DNA of 64,000 nucleotides from the NCBI RefSeq assembly GCF_042663225.1, contig NZ_JBHTAA010000001.1, forward strand, positions 806,001 through 870,000, written 5' to 3'. The notes beneath the pieces were generated by a model. It did not search any database. It saw nothing but the letters and a program-made list of their open reading frames with translations, and was not told the DNA's origin. Position numbers and translations under genes: made by a program. This DNA is from Haloferax namakaokahaiae. GTDB taxonomy: Archaea; Halobacteriota; Halobacteria; Halobacteriales; Haloferacaceae. This document shows, one piece after another, positions 42,115 to 49,902 of this stretch (positions are counted from its first letter, which is position 1; each line of letters starts with the position of its first letter).

Positions 42115-43881
42115 TCAACACCCACTGAACTCGAACCGCGCGCCGCCGTTGACGCTGGCCGATACGTCGATAGACCAACCGTGGGCGGACGCGATTTCGC
42201 GGACGATGCTCAGACCAAGACCGGTCCCCTCGGTGGAGGTCGTATAGCCCGCATCGAACAGGTTTTCGCGGTCGCCCTCCGGAATCCCAGTCCCGTCGTC
42301 GGCGACACAGAACCCGTGGTCGGTGTCTGAGACGGTGATGGTCACCTCGTCACCGCCGTGCTGAATCGCGTTTCGAAAGAGGTTCTCGAAGAGTTGTTGA
42401 AGCCGAGTGAAGTCCGCTTCGACGATGCGCTCTGTCGAGACGTCGATATCTGCGTCCTCTCTCGCCACGTTGTTCCACGTTCGTTCGACGACGTCGGCGA
42501 GTTCGATTCGCTCTCTACTTCCGATTTCGTTGCCGTTGCGTGCCAGCGTCAGCAGGTCGTCGATGAGTATCGAAATTCGGTCGTGGGCGCGCTCGACGGC
42601 GTGGAGGTGGTCACACTCGTACGACTCCATCGCCAGTTCGAGGTGCCCCGTCGCAACCGCCAGCGGGCTTTGTAAGTCGTGGCTCACGACGCTCGCAAAC
42701 TCGTCGAGCAAGTCTCGCTCGTTGCGGAGGTTCTCGACGCGACTCACCCGGTCGGTGATATCCCGAAGAACGCCCGCAGTCCCTCGGAATTCCTCCTCGA
42801 ATGGGAGGAGTGACATGTGATTTTCACAGAGGACCTCGTCACCGCTTGCGGTCTCGAGCGCCAACTCGAACTTGCCGTGTTCCGCATCGGACGACAGGAG
42901 GTGCTTGACGAGTCGTTCTCCCTCTTCGACGTTGTTCACTCCCATGACTTTCGAGACGTGCGAGCCGAGAATCGACTCCTCGTCGTACCCCATCAACTCG
43001 ACGAACGCGGTGTTGACGCTGGTGAAGCGCCCGAATTTGTCCAGCGTGTAAATCGGGTCGCCGGAGGCTTCGACCATCGTCTCGTAGCGCTCCAATCGGC
43101 GCTTGTCGGCCCGCATCTCGGTGATGTCTCTGGCGAATCCGACGATGCGGCGCACCTCACCGTCTTCGTCGAACACGGGTTGTCCCTGAACCCACACCCG
43201 TCGTGAGAACTCCTCTTCGGCGTTGACGCGATATTCGGTGTCGGTCGGTTCGCCGCTGGCGAGTCGGGCCATCGCCTCGCGTACCTTGTCTCGGTCGTTG
43301 GGATGTATTCCCTCCATGAAGGACTCAGAGTTGGCGTAGAGTTCGGAGATTTCTCGCCCCCAGACCTCCTGGTACGGCGAGTTGATGAAGAGGAGTTCGG
43401 ACCAGTCGCCGGTGAACATCCAGAGGATATCGTTCGTGTTCTCGGCGAGCAATTGGAGTTGGCGCTCGGTCTCTGCGGCCCGCTGGGTCGCACGGTACTG
43501 TTCGACGACGTTGACGATACGGTTTGCCAGAATTTCGTACTGGCTCGTCCCAGAGTCCTTTTGCAGATAGTCGGTCACGCCGGCGGTGATAGCCTTGCTT
43601 GCGACTTCCTCCGACCCCTTTCCGGTAAAGAGAATAAACGGAATCGAAGGGAACGACTGTCGAACCCCCTTGAGGAACTCGATTCCGTCGGTATCGGGCA
43701 TCTCGTAGTCCGAAACGATACAGTGAAACACCTCGTCTTGCAGTCGCTCCAGCCCCTCAGTAGCCGTCGAAACGGCTTCGACGTCGAGGACGGCGTCCTC
43801 GCGTTCCAGAAACGTCGCAGTCAGTTCTGCGAACGCCGGGTCGTCGTCCAGATGGAGGACCCGTATCTCGTCGAGCACCAT
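42115..43881 (-). CDS. REC-PAS-PAS sensor histidine kinase
   Basis: 588 aa from the ATG at 43881. The N-terminal receiver has LDDD and the phosphoacceptor Asp58 (CIVSDYEMPD). At least two PAS domains follow (FTGDWSELLFINSPYQEVWG; YTLDKFGRFTSVNTAFVELMGY). The HisKA box is ASVVSHDLQSPLAVATGHLE. The HATPase_c has N, G1 and G2 boxes (LFRNAIQHGG, VADDGTGIPE, GTGLGLSIVRE). A histidine kinase that begins with a receiver is a common haloarchaeal arrangement. The stimulus is unknown. Confidence 0.94.
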   Translation of the reverse strand: MVLDEIRVLHLDDDPAFAELTATFLEREDAVLDVEAVSTATEGLERLQDEVFHCIVSDYEMPDTDGIEFLKGVRQSFPSIPFILFTGKGSEEVASKAITAGVTDYLQKDSGTSQYEILANRIVNVVEQYRATQRAAETERQLQLLAENTNDILWMFTGDWSELLFINSPYQEVWGREISELYANSESFMEGIHPNDRDKVREAMARLASGEPTDTEYRVNAEEEFSRRVWVQGQPVFDEDGEVRRIVGFARDITEMRADKRRLERYETMVEASGDPIYTLDKFGRFTSVNTAFVELMGYDEESILGSHVSKVMGVNNVEEGERLVKHLLSSDAEHGKFELALETASGDEVLCENHMSLLPFEEEFRGTAGVLRDITDRVSRVENLRNERDLLDEFASVVSHDLQSPLAVATGHLELAMESYECDHLHAVERAHDRISILIDDLLTLARNGNEIGSRERIELADVVERTWNNVAREDADIDVSTERIVEADFTRLQQLFENLFRNAIQHGGDEVTITVSDTDHGFCVADDGTGIPEGDRENLFDAGYTTSTEGTGLGLSIVREIASAHGWSIDVSASVNGGARFEFSGC

Positions 43882-44040
43882 CAGCCTACCCGACGGTGGT
43901 GGTAGAATAATACATAAACGTTTCTTCCCAATTATTGCTGGCGAATCCCAAGCCGGAGTGGTCGCCAAAAGAACAATCGAGGAGGGTTCTGACAGATACC
44001 TCAGCAAATGCCGAATCCACGAGTGGGGGTGCCGACCCGG

Positions 44041-45018
44041 TTACTCGTTCCGCGACGGCGGCAAGTCCGTCTCGAATTCGACGGCGTCGGCGAGTGCATC
44101 GAGCACTTCCTCGACGTTCTCGCCCGTCTCGACGCTCATATAGAGGTCGGCCTCTACGTCGGTCGAGCGGTCGCTCTTGTTACAGACCGTGATGACCGGA
44201 ATGTCGCGCTGTTCGAAGCGAGCCTTGACGGCGTCCCGGAGTTCGAGTTGCGCGTCGATTGGGTAGCCGCACTCCCCGCTCGCGTCCACGACGAACAGGA
44301 CGCCGTCGGCGAGGTGTTCGATCGCGCTGACGGCCTGCTTCTCGATGTCGTTGCGCTCGTCTTCGGGTCGGTCGAGCAGCCCCGGCGTGTCGATAATCTG
44401 GTAGCGAATCCGGTCGCGCTCGAAGTGGCCAATTTGGACGCCCTTCGTCGTGAACGGATAGCGAGCGATTTCGTTCGAGGCGCGGGTCACGTCGTTGACG
44501 AACGACGACTTGCCGACGTTCGGGTAGCCGGCGACGACGAGTGCGGGTTCGTCGGGGCGAATATCAGGGAGGTCCTTGAGCGCGTCGCGGGCGGCACCGA
44601 TTTCGAGCAGGTCGTCTTCGACCTGTTCGACGATGTTCGCCATGCGGGCAAAGGCCTGCTTTCGGTGTTTTCGCGCGGTGTCGGCGTCCGTGCGGCGGAG
44701 CTTCGACTGGTACTCGCGGGCGACGTTGTCGATGGTCCGCGAGGCCCACATCACCTGCGAGAGGGCCTGTCGAAGCGAGTCCACGTCCACGATGGCGTCG
44801 GCGAGTTCGTAGTAGAACGGGTCTACGAGTTCGAAGTCGGGCCACTCGACGACGACGTTTTCGAGGTTGTCCGAGAGGATGTTCGACGCCGTCTGGAGCA
44901 TCGACTGCTGAGCCTCCAGTTTGTCCTGTTTCGCTCGCCCCGAGCGCGCGGCCCGCGAGAAGGCCTTGTCGATGAGTTCGTCCGACCGGGGCGTGGTCGG
45001 GAGAGACTCGAAAATCAT
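44041..45018 (-). CDS. Nog1/Obg-like GTPase
   Basis: 325 aa from the ATG at 45018; the open frame continues to 45138 but the extra sequence covers a tandem repeat. A helical N-terminal domain (about 1-155) precedes the GTPase domain: G1 GYPNVGKSS, G3 DTPGLLDRP, G4 NKSD. The segment YPFTTKGVQIGHF is typical of archaeal and eukaryotic Nog1 (large-subunit biogenesis). It is shorter than eukaryotic Nog1, as in archaea. A GCTTTTA box at 45044-45049 fits a leaderless start. Confidence 0.92.
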   Translation of the reverse strand: MIFESLPTTPRSDELIDKAFSRAARSGRAKQDKLEAQQSMLQTASNILSDNLENVVVEWPDFELVDPFYYELADAIVDVDSLRQALSQVMWASRTIDNVAREYQSKLRRTDADTARKHRKQAFARMANIVEQVEDDLLEIGAARDALKDLPDIRPDEPALVVAGYPNVGKSSFVNDVTRASNEIARYPFTTKGVQIGHFERDRIRYQIIDTPGLLDRPEDERNDIEKQAVSAIEHLADGVLFVVDASGECGYPIDAQLELRDAVKARFEQRDIPVITVCNKSDRSTDVEADLYMSVETGENVEEVLDALADAVEFETDLPPSRNE

Positions 45019-45043
45019 TGTACACGGATACTCGACCGAACCG

Positions 45044-45049
45044 TAAAAG
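45044..45049 (-). promoter_or_regulatory. TATA-like box of the Nog1 gene
   Basis: Minus-strand CTTTTA centred about 28 nt upstream of the ATG at 45018. Confidence 0.45.
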
Positions 45050-45090
45050 CCCGTTCGTTTGGTTCTCGGCGTTTCGTGCCCCGGTTTACC

Positions 45091-45132
45091 ACGGTTCCGC
45101 TTCGCCACGACACGGTCCCGCTTCGCCACGAA
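45091..45132. repeat. 21-bp tandem repeat, two copies
   Basis: The units at 45091-45111 and 45112-45132 differ at two positions. They share CGCTTCGCCACGA. They lie in the gap between two divergent genes (Nog1 leftward, DUF5518 rightward). Confidence 0.9.
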
Positions 45133-45162
45133 ACTCATACGTCGCGGCGACGTACGACGGGT

Positions 45163-45525
45163 ATGGTAGATTGGAAAGCAGTCGCTGTCGGCTTCGTCGT
45201 CATCGTCGTCGCCGGTATCGTCGGGTTCTCGGTGCCCATCTTAGGCCACGCCGTCGCCGGACTCGTCGGTGGATTCGCGGCGGGCTATCTCGCCGGTGGC
45301 TCGCTCGAAAACGGTGCGTGGAACGGTCTCATCGCCGGGTCGATTTCGGGCGTCATCGTGACGCTCATCGCCGCGCTCATCGGCGGCGCACTCGGTCTCG
45401 CTGCCGGCCCACTCGGGAGCCTCGTCGGCGGGTTCGGCGTGCTCGCTATCGGCATCTTCCTGACTCTCATTTTCGCGCTCGACAGCGCGCTTGGGGGTGC
45501 GGTTGGGGCGTGGGCGAAAGCGTGA
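45163..45525 (+). CDS. DUF5518-like small membrane protein
   Basis: 120 aa from the ATG at 45163. It has four Gly/Ala-rich membrane helices: VAVGFVVIVVAGIVGFSVPI, HAVAGLVGGFAAGYLAGG, LIAGSISGVIVTLIAALIGGALG and VLAIGIFLTLIFAL. This matches the haloarchaeal DUF5518 pattern. Function is unknown. Confidence 0.82.
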   Translation: MVDWKAVAVGFVVIVVAGIVGFSVPILGHAVAGLVGGFAAGYLAGGSLENGAWNGLIAGSISGVIVTLIAALIGGALGLAAGPLGSLVGGFGVLAIGIFLTLIFALDSALGGAVGAWAKA

Positions 45526-45617
45526 ACGTGACGGTTTGGTGGAGTGCTGTTCTCGGTTAGTGATAGTTTGTGAAGGGCACGCCGAATACGGCGTGCATAG
45601 TTCGGTGGGAACGGTTC

Positions 45618-46151
45618 CTAAGCGGGGTGCTCGGCCAGTGCGTCCACCAGGACACGGCAGTAATCGGGGATGTCCTCGACGACGCGTCCCCAGACGATGT
45701 TGCCGTCGCGGAACGCCGGTTTATCGACCCAGGTCGCGCCGGCGTTTATCAGGTCGTCCTTGATGCCCAGCGAACCCGTCGCGTTCGAGCCTTCGACGAT
45801 GCCGGCGGAGATGCCGACCAGCCCGGCGTGACAGATCAACCCGACGATTTTGTCGTCCTCGTAGACGTCCCGGACGAGGTCGAGCACCGACTGGTCGCGG
45901 CGAATCTTGTCTGGCGTCCAGCCGCCGGGGACGAGGACCGCGTCTACCGCCGCCGGGTCGATCTCCTCGGCCGCGAGTTCGGTCTCGGCGGTGAGTCCAC
46001 CGCTCTTTCCCGTGTACTCCACACCGGCGTCCATGCCGACGACGTCGATCTGTGCCCCTTCCTCTTTCATGCGCATGTAGACGGCCCAGAACTCCAGGTC
46101 CTCGAAACCGGGTCCGACCAACATGGCGATTCGTTTGTCTTCCAGTTTCAT
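45618..46151 (-). CDS. DJ-1/PfpI-family protein
   Basis: 177 aa with the class I glutamine amidotransferase-like fold. The nucleophile-elbow Cys is in LICHAGLVG, an Ala replacing the Gly that often follows His. An ELxxW-type segment (FEDLEFWAVYMRM) gives the conserved Glu that contacts the Cys. The LVPGGWTPD segment is also typical. Members include PfpI-type proteins and deglycases/chaperones; the activity here is open. Confidence 0.92.
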   Translation of the reverse strand: MKLEDKRIAMLVGPGFEDLEFWAVYMRMKEEGAQIDVVGMDAGVEYTGKSGGLTAETELAAEEIDPAAVDAVLVPGGWTPDKIRRDQSVLDLVRDVYEDDKIVGLICHAGLVGISAGIVEGSNATGSLGIKDDLINAGATWVDKPAFRDGNIVWGRVVEDIPDYCRVLVDALAEHPA

Positions 46152-46440
46152 GTCGGATCACCGTTGGGAGTAGAACCAGACGCGCCGGACGTGCACCGCC
46201 CACGTCGGCCCCGTCCGGTCGATGCCCAACCGTACGTCGGAATAGGCCGCATTTCGGCATAGTCTTTTTTCAGCCTGACGAGAGAATACGCCGGCGCTGT
46301 CACGCTTTCGTCTCGTAGCTACGGACCGATGAATGGCCGTTTGCTGAACACAGCCGCTCCACTCGGCACGACGTACCCGTCAAAATAAGAGAATTCCAAC
46401 AGCGCCAGAAGGAATTCCAACAACGCCAGCAGACCGTACT
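46152..46440. other. 289-nt gap with a tandem repeat
   Basis: No gene is supported. It holds the DJ-1 promoter (the AT-rich minus-strand run near 46262-46270 is the likely AT element) and, at its right end, the 21-bp tandem repeat listed separately. Confidence 0.5.
46391..46432. repeat. 21-bp tandem repeat, two copies
   Basis: The units at 46391-46411 and 46412-46432 share GAATTCCAACA and differ at two positions. They lie 9 nt beyond the stop of tsr3. Confidence 0.9.
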
Positions 46441-46938
46441 TCACTCCGCGCGGTCCAGATACTCCTGTTGAATCTCGATAATCTCGGTCGAATCCTCGCA
46501 CTCCGAGTAGCGCCGCAGCGGTTCCTCGTTGAGTTCGAGGAAGGTGTGGCCCCAGTTGAATTTGGACAGGATTTCCTCTGCGTGCTCCTTCGCGCCGAAG
46601 ATCACCAGCGCCGCGGCCAGCGCCTCCACGGTCGTGAGTTGCATCGGCCGTCCGAAATTCACGGGGTTGGCGGCGACGAGATACGGGAGCGCCCGGTGCT
46701 CGCCGGGAAGCGAGAACATGGCTTCGCCCGCCGATTCCCACGAGCAGTCGAGGGCGACGAGCGCCCCCGAATCCTTGTCGGCGGGCGAGAGCGCCTTCTC
46801 CGCGTGGGGGTTGAGGACGACGCCGTAGGGTGTCGCACGGTCCGACCGGTGGAGCGCCGCGAGGTCGAATCGGTCGAGTTTCTTCGCGGTACACTTTTTC
46901 GGGTCGTCGTCGCCCTCGTATCGAACGTGCAGGTCCAC
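46441..46938 (-). CDS. tsr3: Tsr3-like (DUF367) rRNA aminocarboxypropyltransferase
   Basis: 165 aa from a GTG at 46938, which begins VDLHVRYEGDDDPKKCTAKKL, the usual N-terminus of archaeal Tsr3. The open frame runs much further upstream (to 47340), but that part lies under a divergent gene. Tsr3 transfers the aminocarboxypropyl group of SAM to the hypermodified small-subunit rRNA base. DCSWESAG and LVAANPVNFGRP match the catalytic region. A CTTTTTG box 26 nt upstream supports the leaderless GTG start. Confidence 0.9.
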   Translation of the reverse strand: MDLHVRYEGDDDPKKCTAKKLDRFDLAALHRSDRATPYGVVLNPHAEKALSPADKDSGALVALDCSWESAGEAMFSLPGEHRALPYLVAANPVNFGRPMQLTTVEALAAALVIFGAKEHAEEILSKFNWGHTFLELNEEPLRRYSECEDSTEIIEIQQEYLDRAE

Positions 46939-46960
46939 GGCCGAGATATGGGTGTCCGAG

Positions 46961-46967
46961 CAAAAAG
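46961..46967 (-). promoter_or_regulatory. TATA-like box of tsr3
   Basis: Minus-strand CTTTTTG centred 26 nt upstream of the GTG at 46938. It decides the start of tsr3. Confidence 0.5.
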
Positions 46968-47019
46968 CGTCCCGAACGGTGGGCACGAGATTCTTGGCGC
47001 TTCGGTTCGCAGTCCGTGT

Positions 47020-47388
47020 GTGGACTCCGAGTTGACCGACCTCGCTCGACGCTACTACGAGGCAATCGACGACAAGCGGTACGACGACTTGCGCGCCGTA
47101 CTCGCACCCGAGTTCGTCCAGTATCGCGGCGACATGACCTTGGACGGGCGCGACGAGTTCGTCTCGTTCATGCGCGAGGACCGCCCGAACAAAGAGACGA
47201 GTCACGTCCTCGACGGAATCGAGACGACGAGTGGAACCAAAGGCGACGAAGGCGAGACCGAAGTCGTCGTCGAAGGGCGCTTGCTCGATGCCGATGGAGA
47301 GGTGATGTTCGGCTTTCGGGACCGGTTCCGAGTCGAACACGGTCAGCTTGCGGAGTTGAAGACGGTCGCGCGGCCGGTCGAGAACTGA
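47020..47388 (+). CDS. NTF2/SnoaL-like small protein
   Basis: 122 aa, GTG start at 47020. It has the SnoaL-like pattern: LTDLARRYYEAIDDKRYDDLRAVLAPEFVQYRGD split at the start, followed by a beta-rich cone ending FRDRFRVEHGQLAELKTV. Such folds act as isomerases or hydrolases, or as binding domains; function is unknown. It is divergent from tsr3 and converges with serS. Confidence 0.78.
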   Translation: MDSELTDLARRYYEAIDDKRYDDLRAVLAPEFVQYRGDMTLDGRDEFVSFMREDRPNKETSHVLDGIETTSGTKGDEGETEVVVEGRLLDADGEVMFGFRDRFRVEHGQLAELKTVARPVEN

Positions 47389-47406
47389 GAAAAACGAAGT
47401 CGAGAG

Positions 47407-48786
47407 TTATTCTTTCTTGCCAGCGCCGACGGCGGCCTCGCCGACCGGTTCGTGGCCCTCGATGACTTCCAGACCGCCCATGTACGGCTGGAGGACTTCG
47501 GGTACGTCCACCGTACCGTCCTCGTTCTGGTAGTATTCGAGGAGGGCGACCATGATGCGACCCACGGCGGTGCCCGACGCGTTGAGCGTGTGGAGGTACT
47601 CGGCCGACTCGTGGCGCTCGGGGCGGTAGCGAAGGCCGGCGCGGCGGGCCTGGAAGTCCTCGAAGTTCGAGGCCGACGAGACTTCGAGCCACCGGCCACC
47701 TTGCTCTGGCGCGTTGTCCGACTCGGTGCCGGGTGCCCAGACTTCGAGGTCGTACGTCTTCGCCGAGGCGAACGTCAGGTCGCCCGTGCAGAGCGAGAGA
47801 ACGCGGTACGGGAGTCCGAGTCGGTCGAGGACTTCGGCGGCCTCGTCGAGGAGCGCTTCGAGGCGGTCGTAGCTGTCTTCGGGTTCGACGAAGTTGACGA
47901 GTTCGACCTTGTTGAACTGGTGGACGCGGACGATGCCGCGGGTTTCGGTGCCGTGTTCGCCCGCTTCGCGGCGGAAGTTCGGCGTGTACGCCTGATGCTT
48001 GAGCGGCAGGTCCTCTTTGAGGAGGATGTCGTCGGCGTACATGTTCGTGACCGGCACTTCGGCGGTGGGACAGAGCCACAGGTCGTCGTCCTCGTAGCCC
48101 TCGGTCTCCGAGCCACCGATTCGGTAGGCGTCTTCCGCGAACTTCGGGAGTTGGCCGGTGCCGACCATCGAGGTGGTCTTGACGGGGACCGGCGGGAAGA
48201 TATCGACGTAGTCCTGTTCGCGGTGCACGTCGAGCATGAACTGAATCAGGGCGTGTTCGAGCATCGCGCCCTCGCCTTTCAGGAAGTAGAAGCCCGACCC
48301 CGTGGTCTTCGCGCCGCGTGCCTCGTCGATGATGTCGAGGCGCTCGCCGAGTTCGTAGTGGGGCGTGACCTCGTCGGGGAGTTCCCGCAGGTCGTCGAAG
48401 CCGACGCGTCGGACCTCCTCGTTGTCCGATTCGTCAGCGCCGACCGGGACCGACTCGTTCGGGATGTTGGGGAGTTCGAGCAGGCGCTCGTCGAGTTCCG
48501 CTTCGAGTTGGTCGGCGCGGGTTTCGAGTTCCTGTAACTCCTCTTTGAGTTCGCTCGACCGGTCGATAGCGGCCTGCGCTTCCTCGTCTTTGCCCTCCTG
48601 CTTCAGGGTTCCAATCTTCTGGCTGACCTCGTTGCGCTCGTGGCGCAGGTCGTCGCCCGTCGCCTTCAGCGAGCGCCACTCGTCGTAGACGTCGATGAGA
48701 TGGTCGAGGTCCACGTCGGCACCGCGCGCATCCAGCGCGTCACGGAGTCGCTCCGGTTCGTCGCGGAGCAGTTTCCTGTCAATCAT
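47407..48786 (-). CDS. serS: Seryl-tRNA synthetase
   Basis: 459 aa class II synthetase of the bacterial/haloarchaeal type. The N-terminal coiled-coil arm (about residues 30-105) binds the long variable arm of tRNA-Ser. Motif 2 lies in FRREAGEHGTETRGIVRVHQF and motif 3 in TAVGRIMVALLEYYQ. The methanogen-type insertion of rare SerRS is not present. It is divergent from the MBL gene with 99 nt between starts. Confidence 0.97.
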   Translation of the reverse strand: MIDRKLLRDEPERLRDALDARGADVDLDHLIDVYDEWRSLKATGDDLRHERNEVSQKIGTLKQEGKDEEAQAAIDRSSELKEELQELETRADQLEAELDERLLELPNIPNESVPVGADESDNEEVRRVGFDDLRELPDEVTPHYELGERLDIIDEARGAKTTGSGFYFLKGEGAMLEHALIQFMLDVHREQDYVDIFPPVPVKTTSMVGTGQLPKFAEDAYRIGGSETEGYEDDDLWLCPTAEVPVTNMYADDILLKEDLPLKHQAYTPNFRREAGEHGTETRGIVRVHQFNKVELVNFVEPEDSYDRLEALLDEAAEVLDRLGLPYRVLSLCTGDLTFASAKTYDLEVWAPGTESDNAPEQGGRWLEVSSASNFEDFQARRAGLRYRPERHESAEYLHTLNASGTAVGRIMVALLEYYQNEDGTVDVPEVLQPYMGGLEVIEGHEPVGEAAVGAGKKE

Positions 48787-48855
48787 TGCTCCGTGCTACA
48801 AGGGAAAGCGGGAAAATCGTATCGCATCGCCCCGTCGATTCGAATCCGACCGAAC

Positions 48856-48862
48856 GCTTTTG
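48856..48862 (+). promoter_or_regulatory. TATA-like box of the MBL-fold gene (GCTTTTG)
   Basis: GCTTTTG starts 30 nt before the ATG at 48886, the same spacing and flank (GCTTTTGTC) as the mutS box at 8066. Confidence 0.55.
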
Positions 48863-48885
48863 TCGTCGGCAAACCGCCGTCTACC

Positions 48886-49797
48886 ATGGCGATTGGCGAC
48901 GTCGAACGTCTTCCGGGGAGCACGGACATCTACTACGTGGATACGGGCATGTACGAGGTCGAAAAGTACGGCTCGGTCTACCTCATCGACGCCGAGAGAC
49001 CGGCGCTCATCGACACCGGCATCGCGGCCGACCGCGAGCACGTCTTCGGCATGCTCGACGAAGTCGGCATCGACGACCTGGCGTACATCCTGCCGACGCA
49101 CATCCACCTCGACCACGCCGGCGGGGCGGGCTATCTCGCGGAGGAGTTCCCCGACGCGACGGTCATGGTCCACGAAATCGGTGCGCCGCACCTCGTTGAC
49201 CCGACGCGACTCGTCGAAGGAACGAAGGCCGCCGTCGAGGACCAGTGGCGGTTCTACGACGAACCCATCCCAATCGACGAATCGCGTATCGAGTCACTCA
49301 CCGGCGGCGAGGAGATCGACCTCGGCGACCGAACGCTCTCGGTCCACCACGCCCCCGGCCACGCCCCGCATCAGGTGATGTACCACGACGACGGCGACGA
49401 CGTGCTGTTCGTCGGCGACGCGATGGGTATCTGGGAACCGAAGACCGAGACGATTCGACAGACCTCACCGCCTTCGCAGTTCCACTTGCAGAAGGCACTC
49501 GACGACGTGCGAACCGTCGAGGAAATCGACCCCGAGGTGGTCTGTTTCGGTCACTTCGGGCCGAAGGAGTACACCGAGGAAGTCGCGGCCGAGTACAAAC
49601 GCGTCCTCGTGGAGTGGGTCGAAGCGATTCGCCAGAAGCGCGAGGAACTCGGTGGCGACGACGAGGCCGTCATCCAGCACTTCGTCGAGCACACGAACAT
49701 GGACGAGGTCTGGGGGTCGAGAAAGGCCAGCGACGAGGAGCGTCTGAACACCCGCGGCGTCCTCGGCTATCTGGACTACATCTCGCGCGACGAGTAG
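48886..49797 (+). CDS. MBL-fold metallohydrolase
   Basis: 303 aa from the ATG at 48886. The metallo-beta-lactamase metal motif is THIHLDHAGG; further ligands lie in APGHAPHQVMY, VGDAMG and FGHFGPKEY. It is a glyoxalase-II-like hydrolase; the substrate is unknown. The open frame extends upstream to 48640 inside serS. It may be cotranscribed with the acyl-CoA synthetase 106 nt downstream, although that gene has its own promoter. Confidence 0.9.
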   Translation: MAIGDVERLPGSTDIYYVDTGMYEVEKYGSVYLIDAERPALIDTGIAADREHVFGMLDEVGIDDLAYILPTHIHLDHAGGAGYLAEEFPDATVMVHEIGAPHLVDPTRLVEGTKAAVEDQWRFYDEPIPIDESRIESLTGGEEIDLGDRTLSVHHAPGHAPHQVMYHDDGDDVLFVGDAMGIWEPKTETIRQTSPPSQFHLQKALDDVRTVEEIDPEVVCFGHFGPKEYTEEVAAEYKRVLVEWVEAIRQKREELGGDDEAVIQHFVEHTNMDEVWGSRKASDEERLNTRGVLGYLDYISRDE

Positions 49798-49803
49798 TCA
49801 GGA

Positions 49804-49827
49804 ACTCGAATCGGCACTCGAATCGCG
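49804..49827. repeat. 12-bp tandem repeat, two copies
   Basis: ACTCGAATCGGC (49804-49815) and ACTCGAATCGCG (49816-49827) follow the MBL stop at 49797 directly. Confidence 0.75.
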
Positions 49828-49872
49828 TTCTGTCCCCCGAATTCTCCATTTGAACCTTCCCAACGTACATAG

Positions 49873-49879
49873 TTTTAAA
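49873..49879 (+). promoter_or_regulatory. TATA box of the acyl-CoA synthetase gene
   Basis: TTTTAAA centred exactly 27 nt upstream of the ATG at 49903, consistent with a leaderless transcript. Confidence 0.6.
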
Positions 49880-49902
49880 TGTTGAATTAGAACTAACAGG
49901 TC

